From contig NZ_BLAY01000040.1 of NCBI RefSeq assembly GCF_020521235.1, forward strand, positions 1-61,899: DNA of 61,899 bases, given 5' to 3'. This DNA is from Microseira wollei NIES-4236. Lineage in GTDB: Bacteria > Cyanobacteriota > Cyanobacteriia > Cyanobacteriales > Aerosakkonemataceae. This document shows, in pieces, positions 17,899 through 26,803 of this stretch (positions are counted from its first letter, which is position 1; each line of letters opens with the position of its first letter). The notes beneath the pieces were generated by a model that saw nothing but the letters and a program-made list of their open reading frames with translations, did not search any database and was not told the DNA's origin. The translations under genes and the position numbers were made by a program.

Positions 17899-18786
17899 TT
17901 ATTTGGTCACCTCAACGTAAATATGTTCTAACCGCACGGGGTGACGGGAAATTGAGTCGAGGGGAATGCCATCAAAGCAGGCAATAATTTCTTTTAATTC
18001 TAGATGTTTGGGGAGCCAAAATGCGATGTCGTTGCCGTAGCGTCGGTAGGTGAAACCATATTTTGAGGCGCGAGCGATCGCATCGTCTTCTTCCGGGGTT
18101 TGCAGAATTACAATCTCTTGTGCCGGAATGCGTTTCCGCAGTTGTTCTAAACTGCCTTCTGCAATAATTTTACCATTTTTAAGAATACCAATTCGCTGAC
18201 AAAGCCGCTCTGCTTCTTCTAATAAGTGCGTTGTCAGCAAAATTGTCATGCCTTGATTTTTCAGTCGCCGAATCAATTCCCAAATTTCGTAACGCGCTTC
18301 AATATCTAAACCCGTTGTCGGTTCATCTAATATCAATAACTTGGGATAATGCACCAAAGCGGCTGCAATGTTTAGCCGCCGCTGCATTCCGCCGCTGAGG
18401 GTTTCCACGGGACATTTTGCCCGATCTGCTAATTTTACAGCTTTGAGAGCTGCCCGCACTTGTTCCCGCCTTTCTTTCCCCGATAATCCGTAAATTTTGG
18501 CAAAGAAATACAGGTTTTCTTCGCAGCTGAGCGTTTTATACAGTAAATTTTCTTGAGGAGCAACGCCGATCAGCCTTTTTGTTGCTTTAGAAACAGGTTC
18601 GTTATTGATGGTTATTTCTCCGCTATCCGCCCTCAGCAAATCGCATAAAATATTAATCGTAGTAGTTTTTCCCGCACCGTTTGGCCCTAGTAAACCGTAA
18701 ATTTCTCCAAAGGGGATATGCAGCGTTAAATCTCGTAAAACTAATCGATCTCCGTAAGATTTTTGCAGGTTTTTGATTTTGAGCAT
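17899..18786 (-). CDS. ABC transporter ATP-binding protein (drug/lipid exporter type)
   Basis: 295 residues from ATG 18786 (MLKIKNLQKSYGDRLVLRDL, preceded by AAAGAGAAC). Walker A is GPNGAGKTT, the Q-loop is GVAPQENLLY, the signature is LSGGMQRR and Walker B is LLILDEPTTGLD followed by the switch His in LLTTHLLEEA. The C-terminal region of about 85 residues is typical of the DrrA/CcmA-like ATPases that pair with ABC-2 permeases. Its partner is the gene at 18957-19730, upstream in the same orientation. The frame extends 16 codons upstream of the chosen start without a better site. A partial ghost copy lies at 16631-16857. Confidence 0.93.
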   Translation of the reverse strand: MLKIKNLQKSYGDRLVLRDLTLHIPFGEIYGLLGPNGAGKTTTINILCDLLRADSGEITINNEPVSKATKRLIGVAPQENLLYKTLSCEENLYFFAKIYGLSGKERREQVRAALKAVKLADRAKCPVETLSGGMQRRLNIAAALVHYPKLLILDEPTTGLDIEARYEIWELIRRLKNQGMTILLTTHLLEEAERLCQRIGILKNGKIIAEGSLEQLRKRIPAQEIVILQTPEEDDAIARASKYGFTYRRYGNDIAFWLPKHLELKEIIACFDGIPLDSISRHPVRLEHIYVEVTK

Positions 18787-18835
18787 AAGTTCTCTTTTGA
18801 ATTGGGGAAAACGAATAGGACAGTACTTACGCAAA

Positions 18836-18940
18836 GAAACCAGGTTTCTCTGAAAAATAAGATCTCTACGAAGAAACCCGGTTTCTAAGTCCTTTCTGGC
18901 CGTTTGTCAATATCTACTAAGAAACCGGGTTTCTGTCCTC
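18836..18940. repeat. cluster of AAACCCGGTTTCT palindromes
   Basis: Three to four copies of AGAAACCGGGTTTCT-type half-palindromes and TTTCTCTGAAA spacers lie between the two exporter genes, with a TACTTACGCA end at 18822-18834. Confidence 0.9.
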
Positions 18941-18956
18941 AGTAAACATCTTGGCG

Positions 18957-19730
18957 TTATAGCCTGCGTTCCGACTCTAACATTCGCCAATAGGACAACC
19001 ATCCACCGCAAACGACAAAAACGGCAAAGCCGCACAAAAACCAAAAGTGGGACTCTACCTTTGTCAAGTTATCTCCATTAGCAGAAACTCCCACTAACGC
19101 TTCATTCATATGATAGATGGGATTATATTGAGCAATTTTTAGCAGTGTATCCGGAAAAAAAGAAGTGGGAAAAAATGCCCCGCCTAAAATTAATAAAGGC
19201 ACGCCAAACGCAGCTACTAAAGAGTTTACGTCCTCGGTGCGACGAGCGAGTTGAGTACTGAGAATAAACCCCAATCCAACGTAAGAAATGATACTCAGCA
19301 AGATAATCGCTCCGCCCAATAAAAGCGACCCCTCGAACTTGGCGCCCCAAAAAGCTGCGACGGTGTAAACTATTAAGGTTTGACCAATCCCGATCCAGCT
19401 GTGGGCGATAAAAATTCCTAAAAAGTAGGAAGTACCGCTCAGCGGGGAGAGAAATAAACGTTTGAGGGTTTGTTGTTCTCGCTCTGCTACGACTGTTGCT
19501 ACAGTACCCCCTAGACAGCTAAAAAACAGCGCCGCTCCCACCAAAGCTGAAGGTGCGATAATGCCAAAAGCGTCAGCGTTGGAAAGTTTTTGCTGGTCTG
19601 CCATCACCAAGCCGTTGATCGTGAGGATAGAAACGGGAAAAATTAGCCAAAGAATTAAACTGCGCCGCCGCCGCAACAGTTCAATCAAGATTCGCTGAGC
19701 TACAGCCAGGGTTTCGCGCCAGTATTTCAT
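18957..19730 (-). CDS. ABC-2 type transporter permease
   Basis: 257 residues with about six membrane helices, beginning with a cytoplasmic amphipathic stretch (AQRILIELLRRRRSLILWLIF). The family marks are the polar turn VVAEREQQTLKRLFLSPLSG after helix 2 and the FFPTSFFPDTLL and YNPIYHMNEAL segments near the last helices. It pairs with the ATPase gene 170 bases downstream (17899-18786); together they would form an exporter for a lipid, drug or polysaccharide, substrate unknown. The spacer has been filled with repeats, so cotranscription is likely but less tight. Confidence 0.9.
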   Translation of the reverse strand: MKYWRETLAVAQRILIELLRRRRSLILWLIFPVSILTINGLVMADQQKLSNADAFGIIAPSALVGAALFFSCLGGTVATVVAEREQQTLKRLFLSPLSGTSYFLGIFIAHSWIGIGQTLIVYTVAAFWGAKFEGSLLLGGAIILLSIISYVGLGFILSTQLARRTEDVNSLVAAFGVPLLILGGAFFPTSFFPDTLLKIAQYNPIYHMNEALVGVSANGDNLTKVESHFWFLCGFAVFVVCGGWLSYWRMLESERRL

Positions 19731-19798
19731 CGGGTAAAGAATTCAGCTCGTAAGTAATATACCTTTAAACCCAGGTTGCGCGATCGCTCTCCTTACCC

Positions 19799-19830
19799 AA
19801 AAACCCGGTTTCTCTGAGAAACCGGGTTTT
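19799..19830. repeat. AAACCCGGTTTCTC palindrome
   Basis: A perfect long palindrome, AAACCCGGTTTCTC facing GAGAAACCGGGTTT, next to two HIP1-like sites. It lies between the hypothetical gene at 19840 and the permease gene. Confidence 0.95.
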
Positions 19831-19839
19831 GCGATCGCT

Positions 19840-20451
19840 TTAACAAATTGGTCTATTTCCAGGATTGACTGCATGAACGTACTCGCTTCCAGAATTAGGC
19901 CATCCCCGTTTGTAAGATGCGTCCTCTGGCTTTCCCCATCCCAGTTGCAATACAATTTCCAGGAAATTTTTGGCATTTTCCCACTTGCAGAGATTTACCC
20001 ATTCAGTGCGAAAAGAAATTCTGCCCACATCGGCGGGTATAATCTGCCGGAAATCTCTGCCATTATTCATGCTCAGGTATAAATCCATACCCGCCGTCAC
20101 TTCGTGCCAGAATGCCAGCATGGAAGTTTTGGCAGCTTTGAGGGTTTCAATATCGCTAGGGATGGCAATTAGCTGGTCATCCACGGCGGGATAGTGCAGC
20201 GAAACGCCCTTCACCGTCATCTGTCGCCAGACAATGCCAGAAACCTGGTGTTCCCGCTGGTAGTGGTGAACGGCGGCTTTAAAGTCTTGATATGCCGTGA
20301 ACTTTTGCAACCCCTCGGCTTTGAGAAACATATCGATAACGGGATTGCCGGAAACCTTTGTCGTCAGTTTCAGGCGTTTCCCCGTCAGACAAGCTTGGCG
20401 CTCGGAGGCCAAGATTTGGAGCAGTTCATCTGTGCTGTAGACTTTAGACAT
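19840..20451 (-). CDS. conserved hypothetical protein
   Basis: A soluble 203-residue protein starting MSKVYSTDELLQILASERQ. It has a helical N-terminus, a middle segment with GIVWRQMTVKGVSLHYPAVD and a tryptophan-rich end (LQLGWGKPEDASYKRGWPN). I recognise the type only as a cyanobacterial conserved protein and do not know its role; no catalytic motif is evident. The frame is open two codons above the chosen ATG. It is followed by AAACCCGG repeats and preceded by a HIP1-containing spacer. Confidence 0.75.
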   Translation of the reverse strand: MSKVYSTDELLQILASERQACLTGKRLKLTTKVSGNPVIDMFLKAEGLQKFTAYQDFKAAVHHYQREHQVSGIVWRQMTVKGVSLHYPAVDDQLIAIPSDIETLKAAKTSMLAFWHEVTAGMDLYLSMNNGRDFRQIIPADVGRISFRTEWVNLCKWENAKNFLEIVLQLGWGKPEDASYKRGWPNSGSEYVHAVNPGNRPIC

Positions 20452-20626
20452 CAGCACACCTACAAGAGAGCGATCGCGTTTAAAGGCAGTACGCCTTGTG
20501 AGAGATGATAGCGACAGAAGTCTGTTTTGGGCACTATCTGCCAGAAAAATTTTGGAATTTGGTCATCGGTAATCGGTCATCGGCATCTTAGCAATGACCA
20601 ATTACCCATTACCAATTACCCATCAC

Positions 20627-21208
20627 CTACTTCGTCAATTCGGTATTAAACTCGTTGACTGGTCGCTGCTTCAACTCTACCGATGCGGAGCGGGGTAGCA
20701 AGTTAAACACTTTGCGGAAAGCATCGTCTACCCGCTCAAACGGCACTTGTCCCTTTTCGTTGAGGACAATTTTACCAGACTGGTCGAACAAAACCACTTG
20801 CGGCACAAAGCCAGAGTAGTAATAACCTGGTTCATCCGGCGTATAGGTAGATTTAGGAGCAATTGCATCCACGCTGATGGGGATGAAATCTGTCACCCGA
20901 CCATAGAACGCTTGCAGGCTAGATACCACAGTCGCGTATTGCTTGCAATCGCTGCTGTCGTCTGTATAAAACACCAACAGGGTCGGCTTATCTCGCTTCA
21001 AAGACTGTGCCAGCGTCACTTTCGGCGGTACTAGGGAACCGTTCCCCGCATAAAGAACAAAGATATTGCCATCAAAGGTATCGTTGTCGAACTTTGCTAA
21101 AGCGGGTTGAGTATCCGCTACCAGCAGACAACCCAGTCCAATTGTCAGTATCAACAGGCATTTGGCAACCAGACGCCGCCAAGATTTCACAAAAGTAGCA
21201 ATAGTCAT
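20627..21208 (-). CDS. thioredoxin-like thylakoid protein (photosystem I accumulation factor type)
   Basis: 193 residues from ATG 21208. A signal or anchor helix (CLLILTIGLGCLLVADTQ, ending ALA-K) is followed by a thioredoxin-like fold: LLVFYTDDSSDCKQYATVV (about 90-108, with one Cys where CxxC would be), FIPISVDAI, then the cis-Pro strand GFVPQVVLFDQSGKIV. The usual family name is thylakoid membrane photosystem I accumulation factor, a cyanobacterial lumenal or thylakoid protein; assignment is by memory of the family. Codons upstream (to 21274) come from the repeat-like GTGCTTCTAGCAC hairpin and are probably not translated. Confidence 0.8.
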   Translation of the reverse strand: MTIATFVKSWRRLVAKCLLILTIGLGCLLVADTQPALAKFDNDTFDGNIFVLYAGNGSLVPPKVTLAQSLKRDKPTLLVFYTDDSSDCKQYATVVSSLQAFYGRVTDFIPISVDAIAPKSTYTPDEPGYYYSGFVPQVVLFDQSGKIVLNEKGQVPFERVDDAFRKVFNLLPRSASVELKQRPVNEFNTELTK

Positions 21209-21232
21209 CAGAAAAATTGGGTAGAAACCCCG

Positions 21233-21630
21233 TGCTTCTAGCACGGCTTTACATTTTGTGGACTTCAGGTACAATTAAGGTTGCCACAAAGACCTTAAAG
21301 GTGGGTGAGACTCCCCGTGGTGGGACATCTAGTTAAAAGACGATAGCCCGAAATGGTCTGTTTGGTGCATTGCACTCATGCCCCAGCCCCCACAAGCAAA
21401 GACTTTGAGCGAGTGAAGCAATCAGCATACTCAAAAGTAGCCTCCATGGTGGCAACACCGGAGAGAGTAGTCGCAATTGGCACCGCGTATCGCACAACAC
21501 GCTCGATTCGAGTAACTACGGTCTTGGGAGTTGTGGTTCGAGCAATGTCCAACGGTGGATATCTCCTTTTTAAAGAATCCTCTCGCCTTCAGGCAGAGGA
21601 GTGTCAACGTTACCCAAAAACCCTCTAATG
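21233..21630 (+). mobile_element. possible IS200/IS605-type relic
   Basis: A hairpin CCGTGCTTCTAGCACGG (21244-21260) opens a region of about 380 bp with no coherent gene, including the pairing GACTCCCC/GGTGGGA area (21308-21327). The right side has AGAATCCTCTCGCC-TTCA-GGCAGAGGAGTGTCAAC (21575-21612, one bulge), which resembles the terminal hairpin plus GTCAA of TnpB-associated right ends. The intact TnpB copy at 55412 has a matching layout. No transposase is readable. It could equally be another dispersed cyanobacterial repeat. Confidence 0.4.
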
Positions 21631-21659
21631 CATTATCCCTGTTAGCGGCTGCTGCCGCT

Positions 21660-22015
21660 AAAGAAAATTCTCCTTCCTCTTCCTCGTTCCCAGCTTCAAC
21701 CTGGGAACGAATTAAGGGAGGTGGAACCTCCCTCTCTCCCAGAACCTCTCATCCCCTATCCCCCCATCTAGTTAGGCAGCTAAAGCTTTTTTATTGCTGT
21801 AGCCAACTGTATTTTTCGTAGAAAACGGGTTGATTTGTGCGAGCGCTGATTTTTTTATTCGCCAAGAATGCAAAAAATAATTATGAATCCCAATAAACTT
21901 AAACCAAAATAATGAATGCACCCAAGGGCATATGAGAATTTTTGCTCCGGGATAGCAGGGAAAAAACTATAATTAATCATTGTAAAAGGCAGATGGCAAG
22001 AAGTATAATCAAAAA
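21660..22015. other. intergenic, no gene seen
   Basis: Contains two small hairpins, GTTCCCAGCTTCAACCTGGGAAC-like (about 21687-21709) and GGGAGGTGGAACCTCCC (21716-21732), then AT-rich DNA. No convincing reading frame. Confidence 0.55.
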
Positions 22016-22105
22016 TCAACGACTGGCACGGCTAAAGAATATCGCCGCCATGACAATTAAACCTAATAGTACCAGGGGAACCCAGAGGTCGGTCAAGTTA
22101 ATCAT
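22016..22105 (-). CDS. possible 29-residue single-helix membrane protein
   Basis: A short frame, MINLTDLWVPLVLLGLIVMAAIF followed by a basic tail (FSRASR). Length, a single hydrophobic helix and a short basic end match the small subunits of photosystems, cytochrome b6f or NDH-1 in cyanobacteria, but the sequence fits none that I can name with confidence. No clear ribosome site precedes it. It may be a chance frame. Confidence 0.35.
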   Translation of the reverse strand: MINLTDLWVPLVLLGLIVMAAIFFSRASR

Positions 22106-22129
22106 TTTAGTGTTTGAAAATAAATAACC

Positions 22130-22283
22130 CAAGTTGCTAGTTATAACTTGTGACAGCGGTAATTGCTAATTGCTAATTGCTAATTGCTAATTGGGTTAAC
22201 AGGCTTTTGCCTTCTTGACAACTACCCATTAGCCATTAGCGATTAGCCATTACCAGTATCGCTTGATGTAACTAGCAACTTGC
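22130..22283. repeat. foldback element with AAGTTGCTAGTT termini, copy B
   Basis: The left end CAAGTTGCTAGTTATAACTTG (22130-22150, itself partly palindromic at the outer bases) faces TAACTAGCAACTTG at 22269-22282. TAATTGC heptamers (22161-22193) on the left arm face CCATTAG units on the right (22226-22253). It ends 45 bases before the start of the gene at 22328. Confidence 0.9.
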
Positions 22284-22327
22284 GTTAAATAGTAGAATAC
22301 AGAATATATTTTATCGGAAAGCCAGCT

Positions 22328-24859
22328 ATGACATCAAAAGATATAGTGATATGGCTGCAAGAGCGAACGGCATTCAGCATTCTAAGGGCGGAAGTATTAG
22401 AAGACTTGGCGCAAAACATCCAAGAGCAAGTTATCCTGCCCAACCAGCGCCTGGTGCTAGAAGATACACCAACCCAGGGTGCGTACATTTTAAAACAGGG
22501 GAGGTTAGAAGGCGATCGCCAGAACCAAACTGGCTCGATTTGGGCGGTTAGTTTCCTCCCCGGAACCATTATTCACTTACAAGAATTGCTATTTGGACAA
22601 CTCGCTCAAAGAACGATCGTAGCGCTGAGCGAATGTCAGTTATGGTTTATTCCGGCTGATAAATTTCGCGAGTTAGTAGAGAAATATCCTGAAATTACAA
22701 GAGCGTTCTCGCAACAACTGGCGATGGAACTGGCGCAGCTTTCTTCCCAGTTGAGTTACGAACAAGAACGCCAAACTGTTTTGCGACCATATTTAGTCAC
22801 CAAAGCCAAACGGGGAGTGATAGGAAAAAGCCGCTATGCGGTGCGCCTGCGACAGCAAATTAAAGAAGCATCTAGCGGACGCGAACCAGTTTTAATTTTC
22901 GGCGAACCGGGGTTAGAAAAAGATAACCTTGCTGCTTTAATTCACTTCAATTCTGCACAGCGACGCGAACCTATTATTAAAGTAGATTGCAGTACGTTAC
23001 AAGTGAGCGGTTCAGAACTATTTGGACGCGCCAACGGTAAAGCGGGACTGCTGGAATGGATCGGGACGGGAACGATAATTCTTAACAACATTCACGAACT
23101 TCCCAAGGAATTGACCCCCAAGGTGGCTCAATTGTTAGAAACTGGCACTTATACGCCTGTGAGTCGCAACGAAGAAGAGCAAGCACAGCCTATTTCTTGT
23201 GTGGCGCGGGTGATTGCAATCGCAGAAAAATACCTACCCACCATTGAACGCCAAGTCGGTCATTTAATCAAAGTCCCCCCGCTGCGAGTACGCAAAGCAG
23301 ATATTAGCGCCCACGTTGAATATTACATTACCCTTTTGTGTCGCGCCAAAGGCATCGCCAAACCCCATTTAACACCCGAAGCATTGCGGCGGTTACAAGC
23401 GTATGATTTTCCCAATAATCTCAGGGAATTAGAAAGTTTAGTAGAACGCGCACTCGTCCAAAGCGTCAACGCCAAAGAACTAACCGAAGAAATTTTTTGG
23501 TCGGCACAAACCAAGAAAAAACTATTTCGGGTTAATCTTTTAAACGCCAATCCTTGGTTGCGGCGGTTTTTGCGAAGTCCTTGGTGGCCCGACCGGATTA
23601 ATTATGGCTTTACCTTGTGGTTTTTCGCCATTGTTGTGATAATTTTATTTATTGGCCCCCAGAACCGCAATGAAAATTTTGCTTTGAACGCTTTTTGGGC
23701 TTGGTGGTGGCCTTTAGTATTGTTAGGATTTCCTTTTGTAGGACGCCTTTGGTGTGCCGTTTGTCCCTTCATGATTTACGGCGAAATCACTCAAAAACTT
23801 TCCCTCTGGTTATGGCCTAGACAATTAAAAAGATGGCCTAGAGAAAGCGCAGAAAAATGGGGCGGATGGTTTTTATTTGGCTTATTTACCCTAATATTCC
23901 TGTGGGAAGAACTCTGGAATTTAGAAAACACCGCCTACCTTTCTGACTGTTTGCTCCTATTAATTACAGCAGGAGCGATGATTTTTTCAGCTATTTTTGA
24001 ACGGCGCTTTTGGTGCAGATATTTATGTCCAATTGGAGGAATGAACGGACTATTTGCCAAATTATCGATGACCGAACTAAGGGCGCAACAGGGGACTTGC
24101 TCCGCCGAATGCACCACCTATCAATGTTATAAAGGTGGCCCGCAAAAAGGGGAAGGAATGGAAACAGATGGATGTCCGTTATATTCTCATCCAGCACAGT
24201 TGGAAGATAACCGAGACTGCGTTTTATGCATGACTTGTCTCAAAGCTTGTCCTCACCGTTCCGTCGAGTTAAATTTACGTCCGCCAGGGATAGAATTGTG
24301 GACAACTCACGTACCTCGTACTTATGAAGTAGCGCTGTTAATGTTGCTTTTGGGAGGAATTTTTCTGCATAGATTACCGGAAATCCAATCAATTTTAGGG
24401 TTGAACCTGAATTTAACTCAATTTTGGCCTCATTTTGGCGTTTCCCTGGCAGCTTTAATTATTCCAGTGACTATCCCATTTTTAGCTTATGGGGTAATAA
24501 AGCTGTTTCAAGGTTCCCTAAAACCCCGCTCATTTGTAGATTTAGCTTATGGCTATTTACCTTTAGTATGGGGGGGAACTTTGGCGCACTATTTGCGTTT
24601 GGGGTTAGGGGAAGCTGGACGAATTATTCCAGTTACTTTTGCAACCTTTGGTTTGAATGGTGAAGGATTGCCGATATTAGTTGCCCATCCCGCCGTGATT
24701 GCATTTTTGCAAGGAACGACGCTGATTGCATCGGTATTGTTATCGTTGATATTGACGCAAAAAATTGCCCGTCAATCTTTCCGATTACTGCTACCGCAAC
24801 ATTTGGGTATAGTAATTTTGGCAATTAGTTTGTGGGCAATTATTATCCCTGTTGCATAA
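22328..24859 (+). CDS. cNMP-binding/AAA+/polyferredoxin membrane protein chimera
   Basis: An 843-residue protein of three parts. Residues about 1-135 are a cyclic-nucleotide-binding-like domain. Residues about 165-390 match the AAA+ domain of sigma54 activators, but the Walker A is GEPGLEKD, Walker B reads TIILNNIHELP (Asn-Asn for Asp-Glu) and the GAFTGA loop is absent, so ATP hydrolysis and sigma54 contact look lost. Residues about 425-843 form a membrane part of the NapH/NosR kind with WCAVCPF, WCRYLCPIGG, a cysteine-rich segment and CVLCMTCLKACP, fit for 4Fe-4S clusters. A GGAAAG site precedes the ATG. The likely role is redox sensing or electron transfer controlled by a ligand; no DNA-binding domain is seen. 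Confidence 0.85.
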   Translation: MTSKDIVIWLQERTAFSILRAEVLEDLAQNIQEQVILPNQRLVLEDTPTQGAYILKQGRLEGDRQNQTGSIWAVSFLPGTIIHLQELLFGQLAQRTIVALSECQLWFIPADKFRELVEKYPEITRAFSQQLAMELAQLSSQLSYEQERQTVLRPYLVTKAKRGVIGKSRYAVRLRQQIKEASSGREPVLIFGEPGLEKDNLAALIHFNSAQRREPIIKVDCSTLQVSGSELFGRANGKAGLLEWIGTGTIILNNIHELPKELTPKVAQLLETGTYTPVSRNEEEQAQPISCVARVIAIAEKYLPTIERQVGHLIKVPPLRVRKADISAHVEYYITLLCRAKGIAKPHLTPEALRRLQAYDFPNNLRELESLVERALVQSVNAKELTEEIFWSAQTKKKLFRVNLLNANPWLRRFLRSPWWPDRINYGFTLWFFAIVVIILFIGPQNRNENFALNAFWAWWWPLVLLGFPFVGRLWCAVCPFMIYGEITQKLSLWLWPRQLKRWPRESAEKWGGWFLFGLFTLIFLWEELWNLENTAYLSDCLLLLITAGAMIFSAIFERRFWCRYLCPIGGMNGLFAKLSMTELRAQQGTCSAECTTYQCYKGGPQKGEGMETDGCPLYSHPAQLEDNRDCVLCMTCLKACPHRSVELNLRPPGIELWTTHVPRTYEVALLMLLLGGIFLHRLPEIQSILGLNLNLTQFWPHFGVSLAALIIPVTIPFLAYGVIKLFQGSLKPRSFVDLAYGYLPLVWGGTLAHYLRLGLGEAGRIIPVTFATFGLNGEGLPILVAHPAVIAFLQGTTLIASVLLSLILTQKIARQSFRLLLPQHLGIVILAISLWAIIIPVA

Positions 24860-24892
24860 ATGCCCAGAAATAAATTTCTGGCTGAAAGCTAA

Positions 24893-24918
24893 AACCCGTT
24901 AAAACGGGTTGGGTTTTT
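24893..24918 (+). terminator. probable intrinsic terminator
   Basis: AACCCGT-TAAA-ACGGGTT followed by GGGTTTTT, 34 bases after the stop codon of the chimera gene. The T-run is separated from the stem by three G, so it is only a moderate match. Confidence 0.5.
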
Positions 24919-24958
24919 CGGTTGGGTTGAGAGATGAAACCTACAATACAGCCAGTAG

Positions 24959-24985
24959 GGTGCGTTAGCGCTAGCGTAACGCACC
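24959..24985. repeat. GGTGCGTTA/TAACGCACC hairpin
   Basis: Nine-base arms GGTGCGTTA and TAACGCACC enclose GCGCTAGCG. This is a common dispersed bacterial hairpin. A CTGCGTAAGTCCT end follows at 25009. Confidence 0.85.
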
Positions 24986-25072
24986 GTTCCACCATATTTA
25001 TTATCGCTGCGTAAGTCCTCTATTAAAGAAGTTAAAGGACTAAAGTACTTACTACAAACTTGTAAGAAAAAC

Positions 25073-26512
25073 TTACGCTTTGAACGTTAAAATCGGTTTC
25101 AAACGCGCCACCACACTCACTATCTTTGCTGCCACTTGAGCATCAATAACTGGTTGAATCGGTTTATAAGCCGCAGGTGCTTCTTCGATTCTGCGTTCTT
25201 CGCGCAAAGTAATACAATCTACCCCAGCTAAACCCAAAACTTCCTCATTTTTATTTGCACCCTCGCGACTAAGTTCAAACCGAGATTTCAGCCTTCCCGC
25301 ACCATGAGAAGCAGAAGCAAGAAAATCTGGATTTCCTTTACCAACTAACAGAAAAGATGCAGCACCCATCGAACCAGGGATAATCACAGGTTGTCCTGCA
25401 TGGGCGGGAGTTGCACCTTTGCGAATTACCCATCCGGCACCTTCTGGTAGCGTGATATTGTGGGGCAAATCGTAAACTAAAGGTGCTTCGATATCTCCAT
25501 AAACTTCTCGCAGACGCAGGCGCAACAATTCTGCTAATAAAAGTCGGTTGACAAAGGCATAATTTGCCGCAGTTGCTTCTGCTTGTAAGTATTGAGTCAC
25601 CAAATCTGGGTTGGCTTTAACAGAGAGGGGAAATAGGCGAGATTCAGGAAATGGGAGATTTTTAGGCCATGCAGACTGGGCAAAATCGCGCCACATACCG
25701 CCAATATATTTACCCACATTGCGGGAACCAGAATGAATCATAAAGGCAAGTTGTCCTTCGCGCACACCCCAAGCGAAAGCTGTTGCTTTATCATCTACTT
25801 TTTCCACCATTTGTACTTCGACAAAATGGTTACCCGAACCGATGGTAGCAAGTCCGCCATCGCGCACCAATCCATCTTCTGGGACTAATTCTTCTGGTGC
25901 CCATTTCGCATTTCCTGACATTGAACCGCTTAAATAAACGCGGTCAATTTCGGTTGCTAATTGGTCGAGGTTAGATTTGGTGATGCTACCAGTAGGTTTA
26001 TCCAGCATTGCATCTAGAAAACCTGGGATTCCATGCTGAAATAAGGTGCGACAAGTGTGAGCTGTCATGGTAACGTCGCGAGTACCAAAAAAGTAGTCGC
26101 CTTTCATTAATTGTACAAAGCGATCGCGCCGTTTAAAAAATTCTTCAATTCCCAAATCTGCGACGTGTAAACGCATCCCGCAATTAATATCCGAACCGAC
26201 AGCAACTGGTATAATTTGATCGGCTGTTTCTACTACCGAACCAATAGCAACTCCCCCATCTCCTGGATGAAAATCTGGAGTCGCACAAGCACGACAAACG
26301 CATCCTCCCGCCGGATGTCGCACGTTAGCTAAATTTGCCAATTGTTTGAGTGCTTTTGCTTCCACGGGGAAACTTTCTGGAAGCAAAACTTCGGCAATTG
26401 GTGCGTCGGGTGAATTAGAAAGGCGAACCGAATATGTACGATTTTCGTAACTGACATCAAGACCTTGGCGAGACAATGCTCGCAGCAATCGATTGAGATT
26501 TTTTGGCTGCAT
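25073..26512 (-). CDS. rtcB: RtcB-family RNA ligase
   Basis: RtcB joins RNA 2',3'-cyclic phosphate or 3'-phosphate ends to 5'-OH ends using GTP and Mn. The protein has 479 residues, the usual length. Metal and guanylylation motifs are visible: CRACATPDFHPGDGG, VAVGSDINCGMRLH, the GNH-type IGSGNHFVE, IHSGSRNVG, the HNITLP segment, IIPGSMGAASF and SASHGAGR (with the His that becomes guanylylated). The ATG at 26512 with ACGGAG upstream is the expected start. No archease gene or RtcR is adjacent. It lies opposite the DUF488 operon across repeat element B. Confidence 0.95.
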   Translation of the reverse strand: MQPKNLNRLLRALSRQGLDVSYENRTYSVRLSNSPDAPIAEVLLPESFPVEAKALKQLANLANVRHPAGGCVCRACATPDFHPGDGGVAIGSVVETADQIIPVAVGSDINCGMRLHVADLGIEEFFKRRDRFVQLMKGDYFFGTRDVTMTAHTCRTLFQHGIPGFLDAMLDKPTGSITKSNLDQLATEIDRVYLSGSMSGNAKWAPEELVPEDGLVRDGGLATIGSGNHFVEVQMVEKVDDKATAFAWGVREGQLAFMIHSGSRNVGKYIGGMWRDFAQSAWPKNLPFPESRLFPLSVKANPDLVTQYLQAEATAANYAFVNRLLLAELLRLRLREVYGDIEAPLVYDLPHNITLPEGAGWVIRKGATPAHAGQPVIIPGSMGAASFLLVGKGNPDFLASASHGAGRLKSRFELSREGANKNEEVLGLAGVDCITLREERRIEEAPAAYKPIQPVIDAQVAAKIVSVVARLKPILTFKA

Positions 26513-26561
26513 GAAAACTCCGTTGCAGGTTTATAAGTAGCCTGCGTTATGTGTAGACTCA

Positions 26562-26723
26562 CATCTTGCACCAGTCGCCGTTACCTAGTCACCGTCACCC
26601 TTAAGGGTGCGGCTATACAAACGAAGTCCGCCTTCGCGGACTGAAGAAAAATCAAGAGTTTGTTAGCCTGCGTAGACAGGCTTTGTTTGTCTAGTCCTAC
26701 CCTTCGAGGGTAGGTGCAAGATG
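26562..26723. repeat. nested hairpin element B
   Basis: The outer perfect pair is CATCTTGCAC/GTGCAAGATG (26562-26571, 26714-26723). Inside are CACCCTTAAGGGTG, GTCCGC/GCGGAC (26626-26641), AGCCTG/CAGGCT (26665-26682) and CTACCCT/AGGGTAG (26697-26713). It starts ATCTTGCACCAGTCG, exactly like element C at 33901, while the inner stems differ in sequence. Confidence 0.9.
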
Positions 26724-26803
26724 TTTGTAGAGAGAATAGGAGACTTTGGTTCAGCAGCCGCAGTCTTAGTTCTTCTATAATAATGCTTTGAGGATTTCGG
26801 TGT

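Noticed and set aside
21353-21628. 91-residue plus-strand frame
   Set aside because: It crosses the hairpin-rich IS200/IS605-like relic and has no protein-family resemblance.
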